From Candidatus Zixiibacteriota bacterium (GTDB lineage Bacteria; Zixibacteria; MSB-5A5; DSPP01): a stretch of 64,000 nt of DNA. The position numbers were made by a program, and so were the translations under genes. Of this stretch, positions 24,113-33,956 are shown one piece after another. The DNA lies in assembly GCA_022614805.1 (NCBI GenBank), contig JAKEHY010000021.1, positions 28,062 through 92,061 of the forward strand. Direction: 5' to 3'. Every line of letters starts with the position of its first letter. The stretch's first letter is position 1. The notes under the pieces are model-generated. The model had not been told where the DNA came from and did not search any database. It saw only the letters and a list, made by a program, of their open reading frames with translations.

Positions 24113-25603
24113 CTAACTTCTTTTGGCCCAGTTCTCCGCAAATTGCAACAACAGCCGGGCGCCGAAACCGGTGGCCCCTTTCGGGACGTAGGGCTGACCT
24201 TTTTCTTCCAAATCAACTCCGGCGATGTCGATATGCGCCCAGGGGTAGTCGCCAATGAATTTTTTCAAAAAGCGGGCCGCCGACATAACCCCGCCGTATC
24301 GTCCGCCGGAGTTTTTCACGTCGGCAATCGAGCTTTTGATAAGCTGGTCGTACTCGTCGTAAAGCGGCATCTGCCAGAGCCGCTCGGCGGTTTGGGTGGA
24401 AGCTTTTTTGAGCCGGTCAATCACGCGCTGGTCGGTCCCCAGAACGGCGGCGCAAATATCCCCCAGAGCAACCCGGCAGGCGCCGGTCAGGGTGGCGATG
24501 TCCACCACCGCTTTGGGCTTGAAGCGCTCGGCATAGGTCAATGCGTCTGCCAGAATCAGCCGCCCCTCCGCATCAGTGTTGATAATCTCGATGGTCTTGC
24601 CGTTCAGCGCTTTTAAAATATCCCCCGGCTTGGTGGCCGTACCGGAGGGCATATTTTCGGTGACCGGCATCAGCCCGACAAGATGTATTGGAAGCTTTAA
24701 ACGGGCGGCGGCGCCCACGGCGGCCAGAACAGCGGCGCTGCCAGCCATATCCCCTTTCATTTCATCCATTTTGTCCGCCGGTTTAAGCGAAATCCCGCCT
24801 GTGTCGAAGGTGACTCCCTTGCCGACCAGAACGACGGTATCCAGCCGAGGGCGTTCGGCATTATGCTCCAGAATCATAAAAACCGGCGGCTCGGCCGAGC
24901 CCTTCGCCACTCCCAAAAGCGCTCCCATTCCCAGTTTTTCGATTTCAGTTTTGGTTAAAACCTGAACTTTGAACCCCCACTTTTTCCCTTCGCTTCTGGC
25001 GATTTCGGCGTAGCGGGTCGGCGTTAAATAATTGCTCGGATAATTGGCCAAGTCACGCGTAAGAATGGTTGCTTCTGCGGCAACCCGTCCTCGTTGCGCC
25101 CCTTTTTCAGTCCGCTGCCCGACGGCCCGGTTGGCCACCAAAATGTTCAGGTGCTTGAGGCGAGATTTCTGCCGCTCATCCAATGTGGTCATATACTCCA
25201 TCATTTTATAATTGGCTAAAAGGGCCGCTTCCACCATTGCCACCGTCGGCTCTTCCGCCTGGCTCACGGGCAAGGTTTTGGGATAAACGAGGGTGAGTTC
25301 TTTTAATCCGAGCTCGTTGGCTTTGTTGACCACCCGCCCGATGGCCCGGCGGACGGCTTCGGCATCAAAGCGGCGCTTGCCGTACCAGTCCAGAATGGCG
25401 CGTTTGATGCCGCCGTTCAAATAGACCACGGTGGTCTGTCCTTCTTTATAATCCCCTGTGGACAGAACCCGCGCCAAAGTTCCGCCGGTTTTCTTGTCGA
25501 AGGCGGCGAAATCCGGCTCGATTTTGTTTCCTTCAAAAACCGGGCAATAAACCGCCTCGGCCTTCAATTCCTCCAACTTCCCGACCTGAACGTTGATTTC
25601 CAT
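24113..25603 (-). CDS. pepA: Leucyl aminopeptidase (M17)
   Basis: 496 residues, the usual length for PepA, a hexameric dinuclear-zinc aminopeptidase in the cytoplasm. The metal and catalytic motifs are VGKGVTFDTGG, DMAGSAAV and the family signature NTDAEGRL, followed by ADALTYA. The ATG at 25603 follows AAGGAG; an upstream start would add only 12 residues with no ribosome site. It stands alone downstream of the foreign-looking island. Confidence 0.93.
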   Translation of the reverse strand: MEINVQVGKLEELKAEAVYCPVFEGNKIEPDFAAFDKKTGGTLARVLSTGDYKEGQTTVVYLNGGIKRAILDWYGKRRFDAEAVRRAIGRVVNKANELGLKELTLVYPKTLPVSQAEEPTVAMVEAALLANYKMMEYMTTLDERQKSRLKHLNILVANRAVGQRTEKGAQRGRVAAEATILTRDLANYPSNYLTPTRYAEIARSEGKKWGFKVQVLTKTEIEKLGMGALLGVAKGSAEPPVFMILEHNAERPRLDTVVLVGKGVTFDTGGISLKPADKMDEMKGDMAGSAAVLAAVGAAARLKLPIHLVGLMPVTENMPSGTATKPGDILKALNGKTIEIINTDAEGRLILADALTYAERFKPKAVVDIATLTGACRVALGDICAAVLGTDQRVIDRLKKASTQTAERLWQMPLYDEYDQLIKSSIADVKNSGGRYGGVMSAARFLKKFIGDYPWAHIDIAGVDLEEKGQPYVPKGATGFGARLLLQFAENWAKRS

Positions 25604-25681
25604 TTTTTCTCCTTGAGAAAGCGAATAAACAGAGGACATTTGGGGCTGTCAATGATTTAAGTGAGCGTCCGCATCGAGGAG

Positions 25682-26395
25682 TCAGCCTGCAGGGCTTTTG
25701 GCAGTGCGGGAAACCGGCCTGATGTGGGCGAACATGCTGCGGGCGTTCCAGGTTGAGAAGGCTGTTACCAGCGACGGAGAGCCGTCGAGTTGGATGCGGC
25801 CCTCGCGGGTGGCTTGGGCCCAGCTAAGCTGGCCGGCGTGCCATTTGACGAAGGCTTCGGCTTCCGCCGTGATGTAGAGGTCTTCCTCGAAGCCGGGGTA
25901 CGTCTTGCAGATCTCGGTGTCTCCGAGCTCGATGAGCAGCCAATAGCGCTCGCGGCGCGGGCGGCCGGTGAAGTCAAAGCGGATGACGACGCGTCGCTCC
26001 GGGAGCCGGTCCCGGCGGAGCGCGTTGCACATCGACCACAGGGCCACAAAGGGGTCAAGGTTCTCGGGGGCGATCTCGAGCCAACGCGCACCCCACTCGC
26101 CGAGCGACTGGCAGACCGTGAAGAGCTCGCGGCCCGCAGACGTGAGCTTGTAATGGTGCCCGCGCCCGCCGGGCTTGGGTGCCGACTCGATGACACCGAA
26201 CCGTTCGAGCTGCTTGAGCCGCTGTGAGAGCAGGGTACGGGAGAGTCCGGGCGCGCCCTCCAGGATCTCGCTGAAGTTTCCGCAGCCGAGGTGCAGGTTG
26301 CGGATGATCAAAGGCGTCCAGCGCTCGGCGAAGATCTCGGCGCCGCGGGCGATGGGGCAGTATTGGCCGTACGTCCTCACGACGCCAATATCCAC
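25682..26395 (-). CDS. HxlR-family transcriptional regulator with C-terminal SCP2-like domain
   Basis: 237 residues. Residues 1-100 form an HxlR winged helix (YGQYCPIARGAEIFAERWTPLIIRNL, SRTLLSQRLKQLERFGVI), a family whose members often sense redox or aldehyde stress; here one conserved Cys lies in QYCP. The rest resembles the SCP2/sterol-carrier-like domain appended to some HxlR proteins. The start is a GTG; a second GTG at 26380 is possible. It is divergent from the DUF1326 gene and shares a 214-base promoter region. Codon usage differs from neighbours (many CTC, GAG, CGC), which suggests transfer. Confidence 0.85.
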   Translation of the reverse strand: MDIGVVRTYGQYCPIARGAEIFAERWTPLIIRNLHLGCGNFSEILEGAPGLSRTLLSQRLKQLERFGVIESAPKPGGRGHHYKLTSAGRELFTVCQSLGEWGARWLEIAPENLDPFVALWSMCNALRRDRLPERRVVIRFDFTGRPRRERYWLLIELGDTEICKTYPGFEEDLYITAEAEAFVKWHAGQLSWAQATREGRIQLDGSPSLVTAFSTWNARSMFAHIRPVSRTAKSPAG

Positions 26396-26409
26396 ACCCG
26401 CCTTGGGTT

Positions 26410-26434
26410 GTCAAGTCCAGATTCTTTACTTGAC
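26410..26434. promoter_or_regulatory. Probable HxlR operator in the divergent promoter
   Basis: An inverted repeat GTCAAGT-N11-ACTTGAC lies between the divergent HxlR and DUF1326 genes. The left arm contains TTGACA on the minus strand, 18 bases from TATTGG, giving a possible HxlR promoter. The right arm contains TTGACG on the plus strand, 17 bases from TTGAAT. A protein bound here could control both directions. Confidence 0.5.
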
Positions 26435-26609
26435 GGCCGGGGTCCGCGGTAGTTGAATGTGGTCGTTAAGAAAGGAGGACACGATGAGGACACCGACGAC
26501 CTACGGAAGCCCGTTGCGAAACACAGGCCGTGCCTTGCGCTGGCCAAAGGGCTCCTGGAGCATCCCGTTCAGCTTATGGAGACGCACACTTGAGTTCAAG
26601 GAGGATCTC

Positions 26610-27317
26610 ATGAGAGTTCATGTAGTTCTTGCGATCATGCTCGTTGCCGGCGTTCACGCGCAGGCGCTCGCGAAGGAAGGCCCGGTCGACTGGGCGGTGA
26701 ATGCGACGATTATCGATGGCTGCAGCTGCCGCATGTTGTGTCCGTGCATCTTCGGCTCGCCTGCCGAAGTCGGCTCGGTCGGAACCCACAAGCATGAGGG
26801 ACACACGTCCTGCTACTTCAACGCGGCGTTCAAGGTCAATAAGGGCAATTATGGCAAGGCGAAGCTGGATGGCCTGAAGTTCTGGTTCGCGGGAGACAAG
26901 GGCGACGCCAAGACCGTCGAACTTACATTCGAGCCTGCTGCGACCAAAGAGCAGCGGGAAGGGGTTCGCGTGTTCTTGGCCCATTTCCTGCCCCAAAAGT
27001 GGATCTCATTTACGGAGGGACCCGATGCAAAGATCGATTGGAAAGCCGGGGCGACTCACGCCGAGGCCAAGCTCGATGGGGGAAAGGCGGCTGAAGTGGT
27101 GATGAGTCGATTCTCCGGTGCCACGGGTAAAGGTACGACTGTCATCAAGGATATGAAGTACTTCGCCGCCCCTCGGAATGACGGGTTCAATATCATGCCG
27201 GTCGATACGCTCGTCTATCGTCGCGGACCCACGCCGGCACCGTTCGAGTTCAAGGGGACCTCGGGATGGACCATCACCGTCGACATGAATTCCAAGGATC
27301 TGGTTGCGGCGCAGTAG
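26610..27317 (+). CDS. Secreted DUF1326 protein
   Basis: 235 residues from ATG 26610 (AAGGAGG seven bases upstream), beginning a signal peptide (MRVHVVLAIMLVAGVHAQALA). The conserved DUF1326 cysteine cluster CSCRMLCPC follows at about residue 37. The family has no settled function. A longer in-frame reading from ATG 26484, also behind AAAGGAGG, would add 42 residues before the signal peptide; I regard that as a remnant or short leader. Paired divergently with the HxlR regulator, so it is probably regulated by it. The GC-rich codon style matches HxlR, not the flanks. Confidence 0.8.
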   Translation: MRVHVVLAIMLVAGVHAQALAKEGPVDWAVNATIIDGCSCRMLCPCIFGSPAEVGSVGTHKHEGHTSCYFNAAFKVNKGNYGKAKLDGLKFWFAGDKGDAKTVELTFEPAATKEQREGVRVFLAHFLPQKWISFTEGPDAKIDWKAGATHAEAKLDGGKAAEVVMSRFSGATGKGTTVIKDMKYFAAPRNDGFNIMPVDTLVYRRGPTPAPFEFKGTSGWTITVDMNSKDLVAAQ

Positions 27318-27468
27318 AGACCCTGTTCACACGTTGTGCCCAGAGGTCTTATCCAGCCAAACGTAGGATTTGGTTGTCATAAGCGATCCGGCGGCAGATC
27401 CCGCGGTTCTACCGCGACGAGGTTCGGCACTGCGCCAAAAAGTCGGATAATTGCCCGTTATGCAAACA

Positions 27469-27498
27469 AAAAGCCCGATGTTTGACTATCGGGCTTTT
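27469..27498 (-). terminator. Terminator downstream of rpoZ
   Basis: An 11-pair stem AAAAGCCCGAT/ATCGGGCTTTT has an eight-base loop. On the minus strand it is followed by a T-rich stretch, 26 bases after the rpoZ stop. The A/T symmetry means it could also work for the plus-strand DUF1326 gene. The span 27318-27468 holds nothing else recognisable. Confidence 0.75.
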
Positions 27499-27523
27499 GA
27501 ATCGGAATTGAAAGGTGTCGGGT

Positions 27524-27745
27524 TTAGTCCCTTTTTATTTCGATTTTCCCTTGCAACAGTTCATCCAGGGCTTCCTCGGCCACCCGGTGCATTCCGCGGG
27601 CTGGATTCGGCTCGGCGGCGGCCATTTCGTTTTCCTTCAACCGCTGGAGGTTCAATATCCGGGCTCTTTTGGAGGCCATAATCACCGCCTCGTAGGAGTT
27701 CCGGGCGTACTTCGTAATTTTGCTTAGGTCCTTCAACTCTCTCAT
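27524..27745 (-). CDS. rpoZ: RNA polymerase omega subunit
   Basis: 73 residues. The conserved omega core is visible: ITKYARNSYEAVIMASKRARIL (cf. the family RFELVxxAAxRARQL), then a helical C-terminus with VAEEALDELLQGKI. Omega stabilises beta' in RNA polymerase assembly. It lies 96 bases downstream of dnaK on the same strand and before a terminator. Confidence 0.8.
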   Translation of the reverse strand: MRELKDLSKITKYARNSYEAVIMASKRARILNLQRLKENEMAAAEPNPARGMHRVAEEALDELLQGKIEIKRD

Positions 27746-27841
27746 CGTTACCCTTTCCTGATGGGGAAAGCTTTTCCCCGCCTCTGGGCAAAATTCGGAA
27801 AGGCCGGTAAAAAACTCCGGTCTTCCCGGGGCTTCCGCTTT

Positions 27842-29755
<1,914 letters not shown>

Positions 29756-29796
29756 TTTCAATCATCTCCTTTTCACATTTTCTTTCTTCCGGTAGC

Positions 29797-29837
29797 GGAA
29801 GTCTTCAGACTTCCACAATGGAAATCCGAGGATTTCC
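29797..29837. repeat. Two adjacent palindromes
   Basis: GGAAGTCTTCAGACTTCC (29797-29814) and GGAAATCCGAGGATTTCC (29820-29837), the first preceded by GTAGC. They belong to the GTAGCGGAGG-like subset of interspersed palindromes and lie between hsp20 and dnaK. Confidence 0.65.
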
Positions 29838-29890
29838 GCCACGCCTTCGCTGTCCAATATACTCTTTTCCGTTCTCTTCATAAAGGAAAT

Positions 29891-29924
29891 CCCTGCCTCC
29901 GGCCCAAAGCGGCCAGAGGCAGGG
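29891..29924 (-). terminator. Terminator downstream of hsp20
   Basis: A stem CCCTGCCTC-C-GGCC / GGCC-A-GAGGCAGGG has a six-base loop. On the minus strand a T-rich stretch (ATTTCCTTTAT) follows. It lies 19 bases after the hsp20 stop, so hsp20 and dnaK are probably separate transcripts. Confidence 0.55.
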
Positions 29925-29942
29925 GAAGCTCCCGAAATCGGG

Positions 29943-30389
29943 TTAGTTGACCGAAATCGAAATTTCCTTCGGCTTGACCTCTTCCGCTTTGAGCAGGGTG
30001 ATGGTCAAAACACCGTCCTTGTAAGCGGCCTTGACCTTCTCCGCCTGCACCAGAGTCGGCAGGGTGAAAGAGCGGACGAAGGAGCCGTAGCTCCGTTCCA
30101 AACGATGGAAAGTGGCGCCCTTCGCCTCTGTTTCCTGCTTTCTCTCGCCGCGCAGGGTCAGAATGTTGTCCTGCAGGGTGACCGAGAGGGTCTCTTTATC
30201 CATCCCCGGAACCTCGGCACGAACAATGACCTCATCTTTGGTTTCCGCCACATCCACCACTGGAGCCCATTCGTCCGTTAGCCTGAAAATGTCCCGATTG
30301 AAGATGTCGGAAAACAGCCGGTCCACCTCACGGGAAAAACCGGGTACCAAGTCCAGCATCGGATTGGTTCTTAAAGCAAGTCTCGTCAT
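29943..30389 (-). CDS. Small heat-shock protein (Hsp20 / alpha-crystallin)
   Basis: 148 residues from ATG 30389, which follows AGGAGG; an upstream frame of 11 codons lacks a ribosome site. The alpha-crystallin domain spans about 40-145 (WAPVVDVAETKDEVIVRAEVPGMD...TLRGERK) and ends in the IxI-like EISISVN tail used for oligomer contacts. An ATP-independent holdase that hands clients to Hsp70; dnaK is the next gene on the same strand. Confidence 0.95.
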   Translation of the reverse strand: MTRLALRTNPMLDLVPGFSREVDRLFSDIFNRDIFRLTDEWAPVVDVAETKDEVIVRAEVPGMDKETLSVTLQDNILTLRGERKQETEAKGATFHRLERSYGSFVRSFTLPTLVQAEKVKAAYKDGVLTITLLKAEEVKPKEISISVN

Positions 30390-30427
30390 TTTTATTTCCT
30401 CCTTTCCTATTTTTTCACTCAATATTA

Positions 30428-30445
30428 AATCAAGAGTTGTGCCAA
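30428..30445 (-). promoter_or_regulatory. Possible sigma-54-type promoter of hsp20
   Basis: The minus strand reads TTGGCACAACTCTTGATT. Compared with the -24/-12 consensus TGGCAC-N5-TTGC it differs only in the last base (A for C), with correct spacing. A start at about 30419 would leave a roughly 30-base leader with AGGAGG. No bacterial enhancer-binding protein gene is present in the window. Confidence 0.35.
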
Positions 30446-30579
30446 CAAGCCATATATTGACCTAACAGACTACATAACAATATATTAGGAGAAAATATTG
30501 AAGTGTTTGTGAAAGAGTGAAAAAATGTCGAAATGGCAGAGTAAGAGTAAGAATTACAGAAAATCGGTAATTCTGGCAG

Positions 30580-32781
30580 TTACTTTTGCATCTTCGACAG
30601 CAGGATTTTGGCGGTATCTGAAAGCGGATTGCTTGTCAAAAGAAGCTTTTGGGTCTTTGAAAGGGAGTCGGCCACTTCCCTGATTTTGACATTGGAACGT
30701 TCATCCCCAATCCGGGCGAGCCCCTTTAAGATGGCGACCTTGACCGGCATCGTCTGCCCGCCGGTCTGGTCAATCAGACGCCGACCAAGCGGCGTGGTTG
30801 GGTCCAGAAGCCCGATGAGAAAATCCCGCGCCCGGCTGCCGCTTATGATGCTGACGGCATATATCACCGGGATGGCATCGTGAGAAGCGGGGTCGAAACG
30901 GGAAAAAAGAAAATCCAAGTCTTCCTCCCCGGCCGAATCGCTCATCGCCACAAAAGCCATCCGGCGGATTTCTTCGGAGGAGTCCAAGGCCAGCTTTTTC
31001 AAAAGCGGCAGCTTCCTCCGGCCGGGGAGTTTTTCCAGCGCTTTGACCGCCTCTTTGCGCAGCCGGAAGTCGGAATCGGCCGCCGGCATTTCCAGAACCG
31101 GCACGGCGGAGTCCTTGCGCAAATTGCCGAGAATGTGGATGGCGTTGCGCAGCCGGTACCAGCTTTCCTCTTCCAAACTCCCTTCCGGTTTCCTTTTGTA
31201 GTTCGAGGGGTCGGCCAACAAGGTGGCCGCCACCACGAGCGAGTTGTTGCCGAGGTTGGACAAAATCTTCAAAACGTTCTGGCGGATAAAGCGGGAGGGG
31301 TGGGACATCTTTTCCGAAAGGGCCTGGGCTGTCTCCAAGGAGCCGATGGCGGATAAAATCTGCCGCACCCAGACCGCCCTTCCTCTTTCCTCCGTGTCCA
31401 GTTCGGAAATGAGCTTCTGGATGATTTCGGGCCGGTTCAGGTTATCCAACACCTTGCGGATGAGCAAGCTTCCCATAGGTTTCCCCGGCTCCTCCAGTTC
31501 CAGCCGGCCGGCCAAAAGCCCGAGCATCTCCCCCACGGGCTGGTAAAATTTCTTTTCTATGCAGAGTTCGGAGATGAGCAAAAGGGTTTCGGCAAACTCC
31601 AAGCTTTCCTTTTGTTCCACCACAAAGCCGACGAGGCGGCGGAGAAATATCAAAAACTGTTCCGGCTCGGAGGAAACGGTCGGTTCCAGCACCTTGCGGG
31701 CAGTGAGGTAAGCCCCCTGCCGGGCTTCCGCCAGAGGGGAAACCAAAGCATCGGCAATCGAGGCGAGATTATGCCCGACCACTTCTGGGCGGCGCAATTT
31801 GAGGCATTTGATGAAAAGGTCGGCATAGCGGGCGAGTTCTTCGGCGCTGATTCCTTCCAAAATCCGCTGCCCCAGATTTTCCAGCTCGCTGGTTATTTCC
31901 AGCTTCAGACGGGAGGAGACGTCGAGCGCCGACTCATAAAACGGTCGGGGGACTCTTTTGGAATCAAGATGGGACTTCAACCGGATCAAAAATTTATCTT
32001 TCTCCCGCGTTTTCAAGGCGGCGTTGACCAGAAAGCGGAACGATTGCTGTTTGGAAGCCACCTCCTGCGGGGAAGTGAAATCGGCCGGCAGGGCGGTTTC
32101 CAAAAGAGTCAAAACCATCTGGTCGTTCATCCCCTCCAGAACGGCGAAGAGCCCCTCCTCCAGCACCTTCAACCGAAACTCGATGCCCCACTGCTCCAGC
32201 ATCTCCTTTTGGCGGAGGAGGCCGCCGGAAACGAGCGCGGTCAGCAACTCCGGCCGGTTTTTCAACACCGCCTTGGCCATATGGCGGCAGGAAAAATCCT
32301 GCCGGTAGGCGGCCGAAAAGGAATTTTCAGTTTCCAGAACGAGTTTGGCGGCCGGAGTGTCGGCCTCGATGGAAAGCACTTTTTTCTGCTGAAGGTAGTC
32401 CTTGAGAGGGACCCGCCGGGCCTGCGGCCCGAAAAGATGGCTTAAAAACAAAGCCAACTCGGTGGGGGAAAGGGTGTCGTGGAAAATGAAGTTGGAGACT
32501 TTCGATTCCCCCATAGCCCGGGAAAAATTGGAGGTGAAAACAACCGCCAAAAGCGGAATGCCAGAAACCGAGACCGAATTTCCGGCCTGGGCCAAAACCA
32601 GCGACTGCCGCAGCCGGAACCATTTTTTGAAAAGGAAAAAGGGGCGCTCGCAGACGGAGGCAACCGTGGGGTGCTCCGGCTCGTACATTTTCAGCCGCCG
32701 GGCGGCGGTGTAACATTCCCGCACGATTTCCGTGCCAAGCTCCAGCAAATTCGGATTCTCTTCAGAAAAGACCGGCCGCAT
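30580..32781 (-). CDS. HEAT-repeat protein
   Basis: About 733 residues, cytoplasmic by lack of signal. The N-terminal 200 residues are helical with no recognised fold. From about 430 on there are HEAT-like helical repeats (for example AALALS/IRQNVLKILSNLGN, LRKEAVKALEKLPG, IRRMAFVAMSDSAG). HEAT repeats are protein-interaction scaffolds; the partner is unknown. A GTG nine bases upstream (32790) is an alternative start; neither has a strong ribosome site. Followed on the same strand by no close gene. Confidence 0.7.
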   Translation of the reverse strand: MRPVFSEENPNLLELGTEIVRECYTAARRLKMYEPEHPTVASVCERPFFLFKKWFRLRQSLVLAQAGNSVSVSGIPLLAVVFTSNFSRAMGESKVSNFIFHDTLSPTELALFLSHLFGPQARRVPLKDYLQQKKVLSIEADTPAAKLVLETENSFSAAYRQDFSCRHMAKAVLKNRPELLTALVSGGLLRQKEMLEQWGIEFRLKVLEEGLFAVLEGMNDQMVLTLLETALPADFTSPQEVASKQQSFRFLVNAALKTREKDKFLIRLKSHLDSKRVPRPFYESALDVSSRLKLEITSELENLGQRILEGISAEELARYADLFIKCLKLRRPEVVGHNLASIADALVSPLAEARQGAYLTARKVLEPTVSSEPEQFLIFLRRLVGFVVEQKESLEFAETLLLISELCIEKKFYQPVGEMLGLLAGRLELEEPGKPMGSLLIRKVLDNLNRPEIIQKLISELDTEERGRAVWVRQILSAIGSLETAQALSEKMSHPSRFIRQNVLKILSNLGNNSLVVAATLLADPSNYKRKPEGSLEEESWYRLRNAIHILGNLRKDSAVPVLEMPAADSDFRLRKEAVKALEKLPGRRKLPLLKKLALDSSEEIRRMAFVAMSDSAGEEDLDFLFSRFDPASHDAIPVIYAVSIISGSRARDFLIGLLDPTTPLGRRLIDQTGGQTMPVKVAILKGLARIGDERSNVKIREVADSLSKTQKLLLTSNPLSDTAKILLSKMQK

Positions 32782-32831
32782 AAGCCCCACTTCCGACTGC
32801 CGTTAAGTTCGAATAAATCGATGCCTGAAGA

Positions 32832-33944
32832 TTAGAACCGGAAGGCCAAAACCCGTCTGCCGGTCGTGGCAAGAAACAGGGTGTTCCCTTCGAGAACCGG
32901 CCGGCCGACCAGCCCACCGGGGATGCGCCGCTCCCATAAAATTTCACCGTTCGCTTCCGACAGGGCCAAAAACCGCCCTTCCACCGTTCCGACCAGCGCC
33001 GCGCCGCCGGCGGCCAGAAGCGGGGCGTTGACCAGGCTTTCCAGTTTTCGTTCCCACCGTTTTGCCCCGTCGGCGGCGCTGCAAGCGGTGACCGTGCCGG
33101 CTGTGGAAGCGTAAAAAACCAGCGAGTCTCCAAGGGCCAGCGAGCGGACTTTCCCATCCGTCTTGGCCTCCCAGAGAAGTTTTCCTTCACCGGTGGAAAA
33201 GCAGCAAACGGAGGAATCCCCCCCTCCGGCAAAGAGCCGGTCCCCTGCGGTTTCAAGACAGAGAAGTGCCGCCGGCCGCTTTTGCGAATGAACGATTTTT
33301 CCATTTGCAATAGCATTCAGTTTTCCTTCAAAATCGGCCAGGTAGAAAAAGGTATCCGCCGCCACCGGCGGACAGGACAGGGGTGCAAGTTGTTGATTCC
33401 ACAAGGGTTTTCCGTTATCGGCTCGCAGAGCATATACCCACCCGCCCCTATTAATCGCAAGCACTGTGCCAGCCGGGTCGGTTTCCCCCCTTTTTAGTAT
33501 CGGCACTTCGCCGGCTTCGTTTAAAGCGAACCGCCACTCGGTTTCCCCCTCCACCAGTGAATAGGAAATAAGCTCCCCGCTGCCCGATTCTTCGGCGATG
33601 AGGAGGTTTTCCCGCCCGTCGAAAACCACCCCGGCGGTGACGCCGGAGATGTCATACACCCCCAGTCTTTTTCCCGTGCCCTTGTTCACAAACCAGACCG
33701 AGCGGTTCTTTAGCGGTACGGCCAAAAGACTGCCAAAGGAAACCATCGGGGCCGAAGGCGCAGCCGAAAGCTTGAGGCTCCAAGCCAGATGCGGCTCTGT
33801 GGTGAAATCGGACCGGGTTTCAGCCGGCGGGGGAGGATGAAGAACGGCTGGCTGCAAAAACACCCGGTTGGCGCAGGAGGCCAAAAGAAAAGAGAAAACG
33901 GCAATTGCGCCCGGCCGCCTGTCAAAACCAAAACGAACTGTCAC
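32832..33944 (-). CDS. PQQ-like beta-propeller lipoprotein
   Basis: 370 residues. SPII signal with lipobox LLASC (Cys about 24), then a seven- or eight-bladed PQQ-type propeller with repeated units of the form GxxxALxxxxGKxLW (YALRADNGKPLWNQ, CFSTGEGKLLWEAK, CSAADGAKRWERK, LSEANGEILWERR). It resembles BamB and other periplasmic scaffolds and has no obvious quinone ligands. It sits 12 bases upstream of the peptidase gene stop, and may be co-transcribed with the HEAT protein gene. Confidence 0.8.
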   Translation of the reverse strand: MTVRFGFDRRPGAIAVFSFLLASCANRVFLQPAVLHPPPPAETRSDFTTEPHLAWSLKLSAAPSAPMVSFGSLLAVPLKNRSVWFVNKGTGKRLGVYDISGVTAGVVFDGRENLLIAEESGSGELISYSLVEGETEWRFALNEAGEVPILKRGETDPAGTVLAINRGGWVYALRADNGKPLWNQQLAPLSCPPVAADTFFYLADFEGKLNAIANGKIVHSQKRPAALLCLETAGDRLFAGGGDSSVCCFSTGEGKLLWEAKTDGKVRSLALGDSLVFYASTAGTVTACSAADGAKRWERKLESLVNAPLLAAGGAALVGTVEGRFLALSEANGEILWERRIPGGLVGRPVLEGNTLFLATTGRRVLAFRF

Positions 33945-33956
33945 CGTGCGGATGGA

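Noticed and set aside
26457-26609. DUF1326 protein starting at GTG/ATG before 26484
   Set aside because: No ribosome site at 26457, and the signal peptide begins at 26610; the 26484 start is kept only as a possible alternative.
30423-30445. CIRCE (HrcA) operator before hsp20
   Set aside because: The TTAGCACTC-N9-GAGTGCTAA arms are not present; only a loose GAGTTG/CAACTC resemblance.
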